A stretch of 64,000 nt of DNA, from contig NC_135997.1 of assembly GCF_048128805.1 (NCBI RefSeq), forward strand, positions 3,234,685 through 3,298,684, read 5' to 3'. Every line of letters begins with the position of its first letter. Position 1 is the first letter of the stretch. A program made the translations under genes and the position numbers. This DNA is from Centroberyx gerrardi (lineage: Eukaryota; Chordata; Actinopteri; Beryciformes; Berycidae). Below the pieces are notes generated by a model. That model saw nothing but the letters and a program-made list of their open reading frames with translations, ran no database searches and was not told the origin of the DNA. Below, one piece after another: positions 11,901 through 24,200 of this stretch.

Positions 11901-14900
11901 CGTGCAGAGGCTGATCGAGGAGGAGAACATGCTGGCTCCCTCTCTGCAGCAGTTCTCCCTGCGGACAGAGATGCTGCCTTCTTACATTCCCATCCGGGTC
12001 GCGGAGAAGATCCTGTTTGTGGGGGAATCCGTGCAGATGTTTGAAAACCACAACCACAGTCCGTCCAGAGCCGGTAGTCTATTCTGCTGTGATCTAAGTG
12101 GACTCTTCTGCTGTCATACTCTCAGTTGTTCTTTGTGTCACGCTGCTGTTTGGTTTCCCTCTCGCAGGCTCCATACTGAAGCACCAGGAGGACACGTTTG
12201 CTGCCGAGCTGCACAGACTCAAACAGCAGCCTCTCTTCAGTCTGGTGGACTTTGAGAATCTGATTGACGGCATCAGGAGCACAGTGGCAGAGGTGAGCTC
12301 ATATGAAGCATATTACTGCTGCCTTTTCCTCTGTCATCTAGGGTTAGTCAAAGATAAGCTACTGCACAGCAGGGTCGGGGTCAATTCATGAGTGAACATG
12401 TCAATTCCAAAACTGAGGAATTGGAATTGGAATTTGAAAAAACCTACAGGCAACAGAATTGGAGTTGAATTGGAATTTCAGGAAGTTAATTTAATTCAGT
12501 GAAATTATGTGAAATTCCATGTTTTTAGTTTTTTTCTTACCATATATCTGAGGTTAAACATAGTGTTATATATTATCAATACTGAATATCATAAAATGTT
12601 AAAGGAACCTTTCAGGTGGTATTTGATGCATAACATGTAATCATAATACATACATTATGATTGAATGTATTTGATGTGTTGAACTGTATTTTATTTGATT
12701 CATAATGTTTTGATTTATAATGTTTAGTGAGTCGAGACAAACTCTCTTAGAAGTGGAATTTCATGGAATTCAATTCTGTTTCCTGTCATTCCAATTCAAT
12801 TCACATTCCAACTTGAGGAACTGAATTGGAATTTACCATGCGTTCTCAGTTCAGTTCATGATTTGCTCCAACCCTGCTGCATAGAGTGTGAAGAAATTAA
12901 ATGAAATAGTCACAATGCGTCTCCACTGACTTGCAGCATCTGTGGACGTTGATGGTGGAGGAGTCGGATCTGCTGGGTCAGCTCAAGGTTTGTACCCAGC
13001 AAGCTTCGCTCTGGATTGTACAATTTGCTCAAAATGGATAGCTCAGACTACTTCATCTTTTCTATTTTCCTCCAGATCATTAAGGACTTCTACCTGCTGG
13101 GTCGTGGCGAGCTCTACCAGGTTTTCATCGACCACGCGCAGCACATGCTGAAGACGCCGCCCACAGCTGTCACTGAGCATGGTACACGTTCATAAGACTA
13201 AATCTTTCTCCATACATTATTCCTCCATTAATGAAATGCATTTGCACTTAGGACTCATTTACCAGTTATGCTGATACTTGGCTGAAGAAAGGCGTCCATT
13301 GTGTTTTTCTTGTCCACAGATGTCAATGTGGCCTTTCAGCAGGCTGCTCATAAGGTCTTACTGGATGATGACAACCTGCTTCCTCTGCTGCACCTCACTA
13401 TAGACTACCAGGGCAAAGACAGCAAAGGTTTGTTGCTGACATAAAGCTTATATAAGCTTATAATATAAATATATCAGACAGGTTTCTTATGAAGGAGAAA
13501 ACTATCTGGATGATGGTTTATTGAAAGAAATGAATACAGATAGAAGCCTTTTATACATTTTGATGACTCTCTCCTTTGTCCAGTCTGTTAGTGGATTATG
13601 ACCAAAGAGTTTATCACTTTAGAGATAGCAGTCCCTATCTACACAGTAAATCCCATGTGGTCTCACAACAAGGACAATATTAGAGACAGAGGTAGAAACT
13701 CCACTTGTACTACACTGCCTCTTCTTCGTTTGTAATTTATTTAATAATAATAATAATAATAATAACCTTTATTTGTATAGCACCTTTCATACACAACATG
13801 CAGCTCAAAGTGCTTTACATCAATAAAAGGCAGATAAGAGACAGATAAAAAGATAAAATTCATATAAAAGAACAAGCAAGATGCATTGCATTAAAAGAAT
13901 CAAATCAAGTAAAATAGAAAGATAAAAGAACACAACAAATACTCCCACTTTTAGATGCACATTGTGAGTGAACCCATATATTTTTCTTTATTTGTGACTG
14001 GAGAGCTTTTATTTGACCTCACACTCAAAGGCGGCTGCACTAACAGTGCAGTCTTAGAGCGTGCAGACTTGGTTGTAGCCTTGCTAATGCGTGCAAGAGG
14101 GAAAGGTGTGCATCACAGCAAATGCTTCAGGTCAGACACACCGTTACAGAATACACTCAGAGCCATTAGGTGGTGAAATACATTGTGAGGACAATCTATC
14201 CTCCCTAAACACTCTGTGGAATATGGTCATGTGATTCATACGGTGTTGTACAGCAAGGAACAAGATGCGTCATGAGTTCTCACTCTCTTTATCTCTATGG
14301 TTTTGATCCATGATGTTAGCGCCCTCTAGTGGGTAATGGTTATGTCTGTTGTAGGAGCTATTTGTTTATTTTGAATATTTATATTTATTTAATTCTGTTT
14401 TTTGTACCTTGTTTTTTGTTATTTGTGTTAACACTGGTGGCAGTAGAGAGCACTACAGGTATTTAGTAGGACAGGTATGTGGGGCGGACATGCAGCCAGG
14501 AAGGGCTTATGGTTTTTACCTGAACAAGAGAGATGCAGCACAATCTGTTTGATTGCTTTTGGTATCTGGAAATAAACCGGCATTACACACGTAAGCCTTT
14601 GACTGGACAATGGACCTGAGTTATCAGCTGCTTGACTGCCGCATCAGTGGCCTTTGAACTGACAATAGGTCATTTGTTTCAATTCAATGGACAAATAGCC
14701 AGTACACCTGTAGAAAACCATGGGGAACATGGGATAGCGATAGCGACACTCCATAAATCCAGATGAAGGCTTTATGCCGAAACGCGTTAGTCTGATGAAG
14801 CCAAAATTAAAAAAAATGGCAAACTGAGACCAAGTCTTGCTGTTTTCTGGATTTTTGGAGTGCCGCTACCCCATGTTCCCCGTGGTTCTCTTCATGTTTT

Positions 14901-16142
14901 AGTGATAGCAGAGCGCTCAGCCAAAAGGGCCACAAGAGGAAGCGCACCTGCTCTACATTTCAAGCCAATACACCTGTGTTTTCAGAGGCGACGGGCACCA
15001 GGGACGGAGCCACACCGCCGCAGGACACGTCCCCCCGCGAGATCCCTCCCACCGGCTGGGCGGCTCTGGGTCTGGCCTACAAGGTCCAGTGGCCTCTGCA
15101 CATCCTCTTCACTCCTGCTGTTCTGGAGAAGTCTGTATCCATCTGGCGTCTAGCTTTTACCTGTTTGGGTGTGTTCATTGGAAGTGCAGCCGTTAAGCCT
15201 CCTGTTCTCCTGTCTGTCCGCTCTGTCTCTGTCTTCAGGTACAACGTTGTGTTCAGGTACCTGCTGAGCGTGCGGCGGGTGCAGTCTGAGCTGCAGCACT
15301 GCTGGGCGCTGCAGATGCAGAGGAAACACCTCAAGTCCAACCAGACGGATGCTGTGAAATGGAGGCTGCGCAACCACATGGCTTTCCTGGTCGACAACCT
15401 GCAGTACTACTTGCAGGTAACCATGCAGTGGAGCGCACCAGATCTGGTTTTGGTTAAAGAATTGTTATGTACAGTGTATGTTGGAGGCACATTGAATTTG
15501 TGAAAGTGTAAACGTAAAGGAAAATTCCACCCTAAAACAGCTATTAGTGATGTATGTTGCATTTCTGGGTCCATTTTGCTGTTTTGTGTATTTTTCTTTG
15601 AATAACTGGCCAAACGTAGACAACGTAGCATCACATCAAAATATTTCCAGCAGCTACAGTGGAGTTTGATATCAGAAAATGTTTCAGCGATCTAAAACAT
15701 CAGCGGTAAATGTCAGGTTTTGGTGTCAGTCCCTCAGAATCAGAGAGCGAGGGCTTCTTTCTAGAGCCGCCATAGAAAATAGACTGGGAGATGTAGGAAA
15801 TCAGTGGCAGGTTGAGGGAAAGTAGGTACACCAAAAAAGTAAATTATAACATTTCGTCACAAAGTAACTCCTGAAATGTTTTTACACATGACAGCTTGAT
15901 GATATGTAACAGTGGAAGTGTGTCTGAGGAGGGATTCTTCCTTTTTAAAAAGACTTCAGCTCCATCGTTTCTCCCTCTCTTCTGCCCTTCCTCAGGTGGA
16001 TGTGTTGGAGTCTCAGTTCTCTCAGCTGCTGCAGCAGATCAACTCCACCAGAGACTTTGAGAGCATCAGACTGGCACACGACCATTTCCTCAGCAACCTG
16101 CTGGCCCAGTCCTTCATCCTGCTCAAGCCGGTTAGCCTCTAC

Positions 16143-16197
<55 letters not shown>

Positions 16198-17894
16198 CAA
16201 TAACAGTCTGCTGCTGGCATCCAGCATCTGCACCTCCTGTCATACAGTCAGTTCTTAAATACTCTCTGTTCTGGCTGTATAGTTATTATAGTATTTATAT
16301 GTAGTTATACCCTGGAACCAACTGCAATATTCTAGACCTGTTTATATTAGTTTATAATAATGTTTTGTTTTTTTTCTCTAGCGCTGACTTCAAGCTTCCC
16401 ATCAGTGCAGTCAGGTTCCAACAGAGAACCATGTGCATATTGTATAGATAAGCGACCTATTTCTTTTATATACAGTATATACCACTTACACTAGTGTAAA
16501 AAACTTACACTATTAATTATATTTTACTTCTTTAGATATCACCTCAAAAAGAGACCTACTCCCTTAATTCTACTTTTAAAATTGTATATACTATTTGTTA
16601 TAATTATATATTTATTATAATTTTGTGCAAACTTATTCGGACAATGAAAGTGATTCTGATTTCAGGTCGAGACAGATCTGTACTTCAACCACTGAATAAC
16701 TATACATAATATAAACTGGTCTGCGTAACCCCTCCTGTCCTCAGGTGTTCCACTGTCTGAACGAGATCCTGGAGCTGTGCCACAACTTCTGCTCCCTGGT
16801 CAGTCAGAACGTGGCTCCGCTGGACGAGAGGGGAACCGCTCAGCTGGACATCCTGGTCAAGGTGGGGTCGCTCGCTCGCCAGGTCCGACTCACGGCCGGC
16901 TCCTCGTTTCCCATGAATGTTGGAAATCATTTGTCAAATTCCACCTGTGTTAAATTTCAGGGCTTCAGCCGTCAGTCCTTCTTGCTGTTCAAGATCCTGT
17001 CCAGCGTGAGGAACCACCAGATCAACTCGGACCTGGCCCAGCTGCTGCTCAGACTGGACTACAACAAGTACTACACCCAGTCTGGAGGCACTCTGGGCAG
17101 GTAGGACACAAACCTGCTTAAATCAGTATGTGGGAGTTCACGCTACACTCATTTACTTGTACACCTAGGGTAGAACAGCATTTTTTTAACCTAATCACAC
17201 ATCGGCTACATAGGATAATATGAGTTAAAGCAAGAGGCTCCACACAAACTATGTGAGGTTGTAACTGCACAGTCAAGGCTCAGGACTATGGATGAGCTCA
17301 TGACGCTCTTCAGTAAAGATTCTTCTTTGTATTGACTCCATAGTCGTGGGCCTTGACCTAGAGTATATGCTGTTCACAAAGACTTACTTTTTTTTCTATT
17401 TAGGATAATATGAGTGTCAGAGTGTTAAGACTGTCACAGGAAATCATTACCTCCTCCAAGAAGGTTTGGTTTTTGCCTCTGTCTGTCTGTCAGCAGCATA
17501 TCTCAAAATAAATGGATTTCCGTGAAATTTGGTGGACAGATCGGCCTTGTGCCAAGGAACAATTAGTCAGACGTTGGTGGCGATCCATATCTGGGATTTC
17601 CGCTATTAAGACTATTATTGTCTTTTAGCCATAACTATAAAACTAACAGAGATAGAGACTTGATTCCAAATCCTAAGAACGTGTTTGCAGGGTCAAGGAA
17701 ATGAATTTCACTTCAAATTTAAGATAGAAGTGTTTGAAAGTTAACTTCGAACTGTCCTGGTGCAGCACATTCCACCCATCTGATACTCCAAGCTGATTAA
17801 AACACACTAACAATTATTTGCATGTAGTGTCTGACAGTGGTCGACAGGCTAAGGTTGAACTAAAATTTAAATATGCTTTCATTTCAGCTTCTGA
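8944..17894 (+). CDS. tubgcp4: Gamma-tubulin complex component 4, 18 coding exons
   Basis: Coding exons: 8944-9021, 9423-9551, 10152-10274, 10386-10439, 10598-10654, 11443-11522, 11623-11824, 11908-12073, 12168-12292, 12937-12987, 13076-13181, 13320-13427, 14986-15130, 15239-15416, 15996-16130, 16745-16861, 16961-17100, 17888-17894. They sum to 2001 nt, 666 aa (human 667), and every phase joins. GCP4 is a subunit of the gamma-tubulin ring complex that nucleates microtubules at centrosomes. The N-terminus MIHELLLALSGYPGTIF, the acidic loop EEEEEDLGIGGLSGKQL, the GRIP1 half (exons 1-12) and the GRIP2 half with NHMAFLVDNLQYYLQVDVLE and FESIRLAHDHFLSNLLAQSF are all strongly conserved. The last exon adds only SF before TGA, where human ends SFGM. 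The variable stretch after DYQGKDSK (exon 12/13 junction) is where vertebrate GCP4 proteins usually differ. It is divergent from cdkn2aip and convergent with tp53bp1. Confidence 0.97.
9654..9984. mobile_element. hAT-type MITE, family H copy 1 (tubgcp4 intron 2)
   Basis: A 331-bp element bounded by CAGTGGTTCTCAAC and GTTGAGAATCACTG. It is flanked by a perfect 8-bp target duplication GCCTAGAC (9646-9653 and 9985-9992). The termini match the common CAGTGGTTCTCAA ends of hAT (Charlie-like) elements. No transposase. It lies between exons 2 and 3, away from the splice sites. Confidence 0.92.
10668..11310. mobile_element. Inverted-repeat transposon in tubgcp4 intron 5
   Basis: Starts AAAGGAGTAGTTCACCCCAA, a terminus widespread in fish genomes. 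A segment at 10697-10724 (TCATTATCTCCTCACCCCCC) is the near-perfect reverse complement of 11262-11287. The internal reading frames do not resemble a transposase. Boundaries are approximate and no target duplication was recognised. The element occupies most of the intron before exon 6. Confidence 0.65.
12370..12876. mobile_element. hAT-like MITE with 8-bp target duplication (tubgcp4 intron 9)
   Basis: A 507-bp AT-rich element rich in GGAATTGGAATT repeats. The left end CAGGGTCGGGGTCAATTCATGA pairs as an imperfect inverted repeat with the right end (TCATGATTTGCTCCAACCCTG). The flanks are CTGCACAG (12362-12369) and CTGCATAG (12877-12884), an 8-bp duplication with one mismatch. It ends about 50 bp before the exon 10 acceptor at 12936. 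Confidence 0.85.
13740..13910 (-). repeat. LINE 3' tail (L2-like) with (AAT)n run
   Basis: Read on the minus strand: TGTAAAGCACTTTGAGCTGC, then a GGTGCTATACAAATAAAGG stretch, then an (ATT)n run (13744-13765 on the plus strand). This arrangement is the familiar 3' end of fish L2-type non-LTR retrotransposons. It lies inside the 1.6-kb intron 12 of tubgcp4. Confidence 0.65.
14718..14885. mobile_element. 168-bp hairpin MITE upstream of tubgcp4 exon 13
   Basis: About 40 bp at the left (CCATGGGGAACATGGGATAG through AAATCCAG) is the imperfect reverse complement of the right end, finishing CCCATGTTCCCCGTGG. Between the arms lies GAAGGCTTTATGCCGAAACG, a motif seen in dispersed animal repeats. The element ends about 100 bp before exon 13. 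Confidence 0.7.
15515..15945 (+). repeat. Dispersed repeat, family B, copy C (tubgcp4 intron 14)
   Basis: Begins TAAAGGAAAATTCCACCCTA and ends near GAGGGATTCTTCCTTTTT, a short inverted pair. The interior shares the long block GGAGTTTGATATCAG through CTTTCTAGAGCCGCCAT with copies at 53.8 and 61.2 kb. It ends about 50 bp before exon 15. Confidence 0.75.
16143..16196. repeat. (CTAT)n microsatellite next to tubgcp4 exon 15 donor
   Basis: Thirteen or more CTAT units starting 12 bp after the exon 15 splice donor. The following 16230-16680 region resembles 50270-50770 (shared TTCTGGCTGTATAGTTAT and CATCAGTSCARYCAG-like blocks), so both probably derive from one retrotransposon tail. Confidence 0.9.
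17440..17620. repeat. Dispersed fish repeat in last tubgcp4 intron (tentative)
   Basis: The text TGGATTTCCGTGAAATTTGGTG and nearby sequence resemble widely scattered teleost repeats and the GATTTTGATGAAACTT units near 57-59 kb. Nothing else is visible in intron 17 (17101-17887). Confidence 0.35.
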
Positions 17895-18120
17895 GTGGGA
17901 GAAGGGGATGAAGATTTGGAGCAAGGCCCCGAGTTCTCACACTGGACAGAAGAAATGAACTGAGCATCACTCCTGTCAGTCTCATCCTTTGCTTTTGTTA
18001 TTGCCACAGTACTCTTAATATAGTGTGCCTGTTAAATTATCGTAAACTACAGAACATGTTACTTTTTGTATATATTGTAAATACTAAAACCTCAGTGTGT
18101 GTACCATTTTCTACAGAGCA

Positions 18121-18126
18121 AATAAA
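18121..18126 (+). terminator. tubgcp4: tubgcp4 poly(A) signal AATAAA
   Basis: A canonical hexamer 227 bp after the stop codon. Expected cleavage is roughly 18136-18156. Confidence 0.8.
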
Positions 18127-18159
18127 CTTCAAACCGTTAAAATGAGACAACTGTCACAG

Positions 18160-18165
18160 TTTATT
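18160..18165 (-). terminator. tp53bp1: tp53bp1 poly(A) signal AATAAA (TTTATT on +)
   Basis: A canonical hexamer on the minus strand 112 bp after the tp53bp1 stop, giving a very short 3' UTR. Expected cleavage is roughly 18130-18150, overlapping the tubgcp4 end. Confidence 0.75.
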
Positions 18166-18276
18166 ATTCCATAAAAACAGACAGGTTAAAATTATATACA
18201 ACAGAGGCATGCAACAGAACTAATACTGGACATTGAACATGATTGAAGGCCTTTTGAATTAACATGTGGAGTCAGA

Positions 18277-21200
18277 CTATGAGGAGGAGTAGTCGTGACG
18301 AAACTGCGGCTTGCTGTGGAAACCCAGACGCTCCCCGCAGATCAGACTCTGGATCAGCCACTCAGGAGACACCAGCGGGACTTCCTGTGATGTCACACTC
18401 TTCTGGACCAATGGTGGGCAGGCACGATCCGTCACCACGACATCAAACTTGCCTGCAGGGATGTCTACAGATAAGGAGAAAAAAAAACAGGCTGTCAGTA
18501 ACTAATTACATTTACTCATGCTACTGTATTTGAGTATCTTTTTTGTGTACTTGTAATATTTCCATAAGCAACAGAAACTGGACTATTGTAAATTGGCCAA
18601 TTGTGGAGCCAGTAACTTTTACTCTAAGTACATTTTAACTTTACTTTAGTAGATTTTTACAGCAGTACTTTAACTTCTACTTAAGTAAAATATTAGCCAA
18701 GTAACGGTACTTCTACTTGAGTAGGACATTTTAGCACTCTTTCCACTGCTGGTACAAAGTGTTTGAGGGGGTGGAGGAGGGTGAGGGGGGTGGAGGGGGG
18801 TTGAGGGGGTGGAGGGGGGGGGGGGGTCCTGTACCAGAACTATCCTTGTCGGACTGGAACTGTCTCACAGAGGAAGCTCCACTCATGGTGAGCAGCTGGG
18901 CCCACAGCTCCACCGGCTCCTCAAACACCAGCAGGACCCGCAGGGCCTTGAATGCGCTGCAGCGGGGATGCCTGATGGGAAAAAAACACTATTAAGACAT
19001 GACGACATTCCAGGGTAAGAAATTCACTTTTCAGAGGGCATTTTTTTTACCCCGTGATCTGATTTTAGGGGGATTCTGGTCTTTTTCTGGGGCAGTTTTA
19101 TCGAAATATAGAATAATACATTTGCATAGTATGTTGGCAAATAAACACTCATTTTGTACTACTAAGATTTATTTAAAATAATAATACACTACACATCGCA
19201 CACTTCTTTCCCACTGCTGCACAGCCCATCTTCCACCTCTCAATTGTTATGTTATGCTTTGTTGACACAGTGGTTTGTTTACTTCTACTGTTGGCTGTGT
19301 GGAGGAAACATTTTCTACTGCTTCAGGCTGTGTACTCAGCCAGTCTTAGGTTCCCATCAATCACCAACGGTGGCCCACGAGGGACAGTAGTTGGATTCAT
19401 GTATGAATATTTGACGAACGAATAAAATGAGCACAGGATGAAATGCAAAATGGGTACTCCTAATTATCTGGGGCATTTTTTGCGCCCTTATATTTACTTT
19501 TACAGCCATTTTATGAACCCCCATTTCATTTCTGACCCTGCTATAAACAGACATCCACATATCAGAAAAAATACTTGATGTAACCTCCCAGATCCCCCAG
19601 GTCAAACCCCAAAAAAGAGCAGCACAACACGGAGCCTCATCTCACCATTCCACTATGGCGTCATCTGGGCCGACGCCGGCAGGCAGCAGGTAGTTCCTGT
19701 AGTTGAGCAGCTTGTTCTCTTTGCAGCAGTCTCGCACCCATATGTGAGAGACACACGGCACGCCGCTGGCCACGCACAGCAGGTACTTCCTGGTACGGCA
19801 GTGCTGGTCCGCGATGAGCAGGCTCTGATAAGCTGCCTTACACTGAGGAGGGAACCAGGAGGGACGATTTAAGAGTCAGACTCGGTATGAGTACATGCCT
19901 GCATTATTCATTCAGCTTGAGCTTGATTTCCTACGTGTCAGAGGAGATTTATCACCATGGGGGTGTAACATTAAACTTCCAATTAAGACCCGGTCTCAAA
20001 TAGAGTCTCAATTTCACACCAAAGCCAGGGAGTGTTGTGTGTAAACTGAAATAAAGGCCGGTCCCTGATAAAAGCTGGGTAAAAAAAAAATATGGCAGAA
20101 CTACCAAAGGAGTCTAAATTCATACATTATTTACAGCCTAAAATATCATTAAAATGACTAAAATATCACAAAATATATTACCAAAAAGAGATGCTAAAAG
20201 AGTATAATATTATCTGAGATCAGTTGCCTATACCAGGAATATTTTCAAGCTATTAATAGGCGAATATTGGTAAATCCTATCACTTTTAGGCGTATCGGGA
20301 AAGAAATATTGAGCTGTCTCTAATAAAGGCCTGGTGCTCTCTTTTACTGAGGTAATTAAGGCCCCAGTCATTATTGGAAGTTAAACGGTGATGTAGTTTG
20401 ACCGAGCGTTTACCTGTTCTTCATTGAAGTCCAGCAGGATGAAGCCTCCACCTGCCTGCAGCTGGGACTCAGTGTAGCCTTTGTTATATGGACCTGTCTG
20501 CACATAATCTGTTGAAGGAAAACAGTAATTACCAATCCTGCAATCATTAAAAGGAAAGCTGAGAAGGGAAGCTACGACTACATCCCGTCGGGTCGAAGCC
20601 TCTCTCACCCTCCTCGTCGTCGCTGGTCAGCTTGTTGGTCAGCCGGTCGATCTCTGACGATGCGGTCAGCATGAAGGCGAAGCCCATGAAGAGAGAGCTG
20701 CTCTGGGGCAGCGGGCCGTGGGTTTCTGTCAGGTCACATGACGGACCGGGGAGGTCTGTCCCGCTGCCGGAGGTGTTACACACACCGGCACGCTGAGCTG
20801 AGGGAGGGGGCGGGAACACAAACACACGTTAAAGCAGAAAAGGCAGTCGGGATCTGAAAAAAAAAGGAAAGCCGGGAGTTTAAAGTGATGTTGAACTTTG
20901 GTAGTAGCTTGAGTTGTGTAGCTTCCTGGCCATGATATAACCCCAAAATCTGATTCTCCGTTATCTGCTGCTCCGGTTAGTTAAAAACGTAAGAGACTCA
21001 TTTTTTACATATTGTCAGAATTTGCTTTGTCCTGTCCTGTCTCCCACCTTTTTTCACCTATTTACAATTATCGGTAAACCTATTTTCTTCGTTCCATTGG
21101 CATACGTTTCCTCCGACTGGATTTCAGTGTTCCACTTATTTAAACTGAAAGCTTTAATAAACATAAAGAAAGTGATTCACTTAACCACAATTCAGCCACA

Positions 21201-24200
21201 GGACAGCACAGAATCTGCTTTGTTGCCGTTCCTTTATGTGCTAGAAGTGTGATTTTCAGACTGTTCCGACATACAATGTCAGTGAATGGAGAGGGAAAAA
21301 AACACAATTCTCCAGTCTCCTCTATCGGAGCAACAGGTAACAGAGAATCACTGATTTGGGGGTTTTATCATCCAGGAAGCTTCACAACCCAAGATACTAC
21401 CAAAGTTCACCATCGCTTTATGAACTGTATGAACTGACTGTATTAAGATGCTACTCAAAGCAAATGCACCAGTGAGTTTAGAGAACAACACCGTTTCCCA
21501 TCTCCCCGCTACCTGTGGACCAACACCAAGATAATACTGGCGGCAGATTAGTAGTTACCAAGTCAGCCTCAGTGGGCGATGGAAACGTCAGCAGAGGATG
21601 GACACAGGCAACATGGAGGTCAAATATGTCTTAGTCATGCTCAATACAAGAATCACATATTACTGATTTCATATCATCATACATTAATAAAATAATCTGG
21701 AATCTGACAAGTCAGAGCTTTAATATTCTTGTAACTACACAAATGAAAAACCACCATCAATTTAAATTACTAAAGTTCATTTAAAATGTTCCAGATTTAT
21801 AACAAAGATTAAAACACCTGTTCAAAAAGAACCATGGAGTACAATGTATAAAATATTTAGAAATGATTAAAATTTTCTAAAAATCATTTTAAAATCAAGT
21901 GTAATCCCACCAATGTAGCACATATTGAGACAGAAACTTAAAACTGATTAAAATCTCATAAAACCAAATGCATTCACACCACAATAGTGCATTATGATTC
22001 AAATCTGTTGATGGCTATAATCAAGCTGTGACTTAGTTTAGCGAGGATGTGATCAGGGGACACCAAAACAAAAGTCAACTATGGGGGAAGTAAACCTAGA
22101 ATTGATTATGAATTCAAGAATCAAAAAGCATGGGAGGGATGTATTAAAAATATCCTGAACTCTTGGCATAAAAGAAAAACAAAAAAAAAGACCCCATCCC
22201 GGCTCAGATGCGGTCAAGCTGATGGTTTAGGTGAGCGGGAGTCCGTACCGGCTCGGGCGCCCAGCCCTCGGCGGCCTCTCTTGGCCGGCGTCCGGTCCTC
22301 CTCTGAGCTCATCAGCTTCCTCTTCCCGGACGGGCCGGGGGTGCGGGGGCTGCCGGAGGAGCTGCGGCTGGGCGTGGCCTCGCCCCCGGCCCCCCCCCTC
22401 CGCCTCCTCTTCCCCTCCACCAGGTTATCTGTGGAGAATATTCCAGAGGACCGAGACATAACACATGATCTGAAACAATGGGTCTCGTGTGAGAATCGTT
22501 CATATATATTATCGCATATATTGTATCTTAAAGTATTAATCTGCGACATTTTCATGTAAATGTCTGCTTCACTACTCTATATTGCTGACTGCTGTAACAC
22601 AATAGTGATTCAACATATATCCAGTTCATGAAAGCTTTTCCATTGTCCGTTCTAAATTTCAAAATTCAAAATTTAAAACTACTCTACACCATATCTAAAT
22701 ATTAAGCATGTATAAATGACATCATGTGCTACTTTTCTGATGCATGTGTTGTGCCATAAGTTTTGTGGCTCAAAGATTTTAATACTATACATCTGTTCAT
22801 TTCTCCATAGAGCCTATAGTGCAATATACTACAGCCTTGTTTAACCAAATCACTGAGAAATGGAAGTTGTTCGGAGGAAGGAAATGTTCTGGAAAAAAAT
22901 GAAATGTAGTGAAATTTAAGCCAAATTCAACACAAAGAGCAAAATCAGTATGAGATGGTTAAATAAAAAACGTCACTTCAATAAATGAACTTGTGCTTCA
23001 GTTACATTTGAGTTACTGAGAAACCATACCAAGCGGTAAAATATTTCATGAATGCAATGGGTTTTTTTTCCCGAAGAGAAAAGAAGATAATTTTTAGAAA
23101 ATGTTTTTGATATTACTCAATGGATTGATCAACAGAAATATATTCCTAGAGGAAGGCGGATGGTGGTTGGCTGCGGCCGTCTCACCCAGGCTGATGTCGG
23201 AGGCCTTGGCCAGGGGGGTGGAGGGTTCGTAGGGTCCCAGGCTGTGCTGCTCCCTCAGCCGGTTCCCCTGCTCCAGAGACAGGATGACCGAGCTCCTGCT
23301 GTACCACTGCCTCTGCCCCTCCCTCTCCACACTGTACAGCAGATCCTGGGCCTCCGTCTTATGGCCCTTCACAGTGCCTAAAGACACACAAAATGAGGCA
23401 AAAGTTAGAAGATCATCAGTATTTTTGGCTTGAGACTTATTACAAACTAGGGTTAGACCGATATTGGCCTTTTATTAAATATTGAATATTGTCCAGTCAG
23501 TGTTGTCTACCTCTGATATGATGGAGGTTCCTCCCTGACCACAACTACATGAAAACCTAACATTGCATTTAAATTTCTCTTCACATTTTATTTATTCATC
23601 TAATTGTTCAATAATGTTTTTTTTTTGTAAATTCACTCTTCATTTAAAGGCCTAATGTATCCCAGTTTCCCTACCATTGAATAGGTGTGGTGGGTGTCTC
23701 AACCTTAAAGAGCTGCTGACACTAAAATAATTTAATTAGTCTGAGTTTCAATGGAGAGTTTTAGTTTCCCATGATGGTCTATATGGTTTTTCGGAGGTAT
23801 TTCCATCCTGCCAAGAACAATTCTTGAGGAAACACTGAATACTTGTCAAATTTTAAAGATACTTAATACCGGCATAAAATATCAGCTATTGGCATAAATA
23901 TAAAAACATCACCTTCAAAAACCCATGTAAGTTGAACCCTATTCCGAACACTCTCACCAGTCATCGCGGAGCTCAGAAGTCGTTTTGACCCCTGACCCTT
24001 CACCCTTCCCCCCCTCCTCTCCTCACCCACGCTGAAGTACTCGTCTTCCAGCAGAGCAGTGACCTCCGTCTCCAGAGGGATGGGGTCACACAGCAGGATG
24101 TCTTTCCCCGACACCTCGCACTCGTAGCCGTCGTCGAAGCGCAGGCGGAACCTGCCCTCCCCGATGTCCTTGATGATGCGGCCGGAGTAGAAGTAGCCGT

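Noticed and set aside
14976-15503. A continuous 175-aa plus frame read as one exon
   Set aside because: It runs through a tubgcp4 intron; GT-AG sites at 15131 and 15238 restore the conserved EKYNVVFRYL junction.
16000-16203. YLSIYLSI-repeat peptide frame
   Set aside because: Translation of the (CTAT)n microsatellite after the exon 15 donor.
22231-22503. Pro/Ala/Ser-rich frames on both strands
   Set aside because: Shadows of tp53bp1 exon 23, which is GC-rich; only the NLVEGKRRRR frame has splice and family support.
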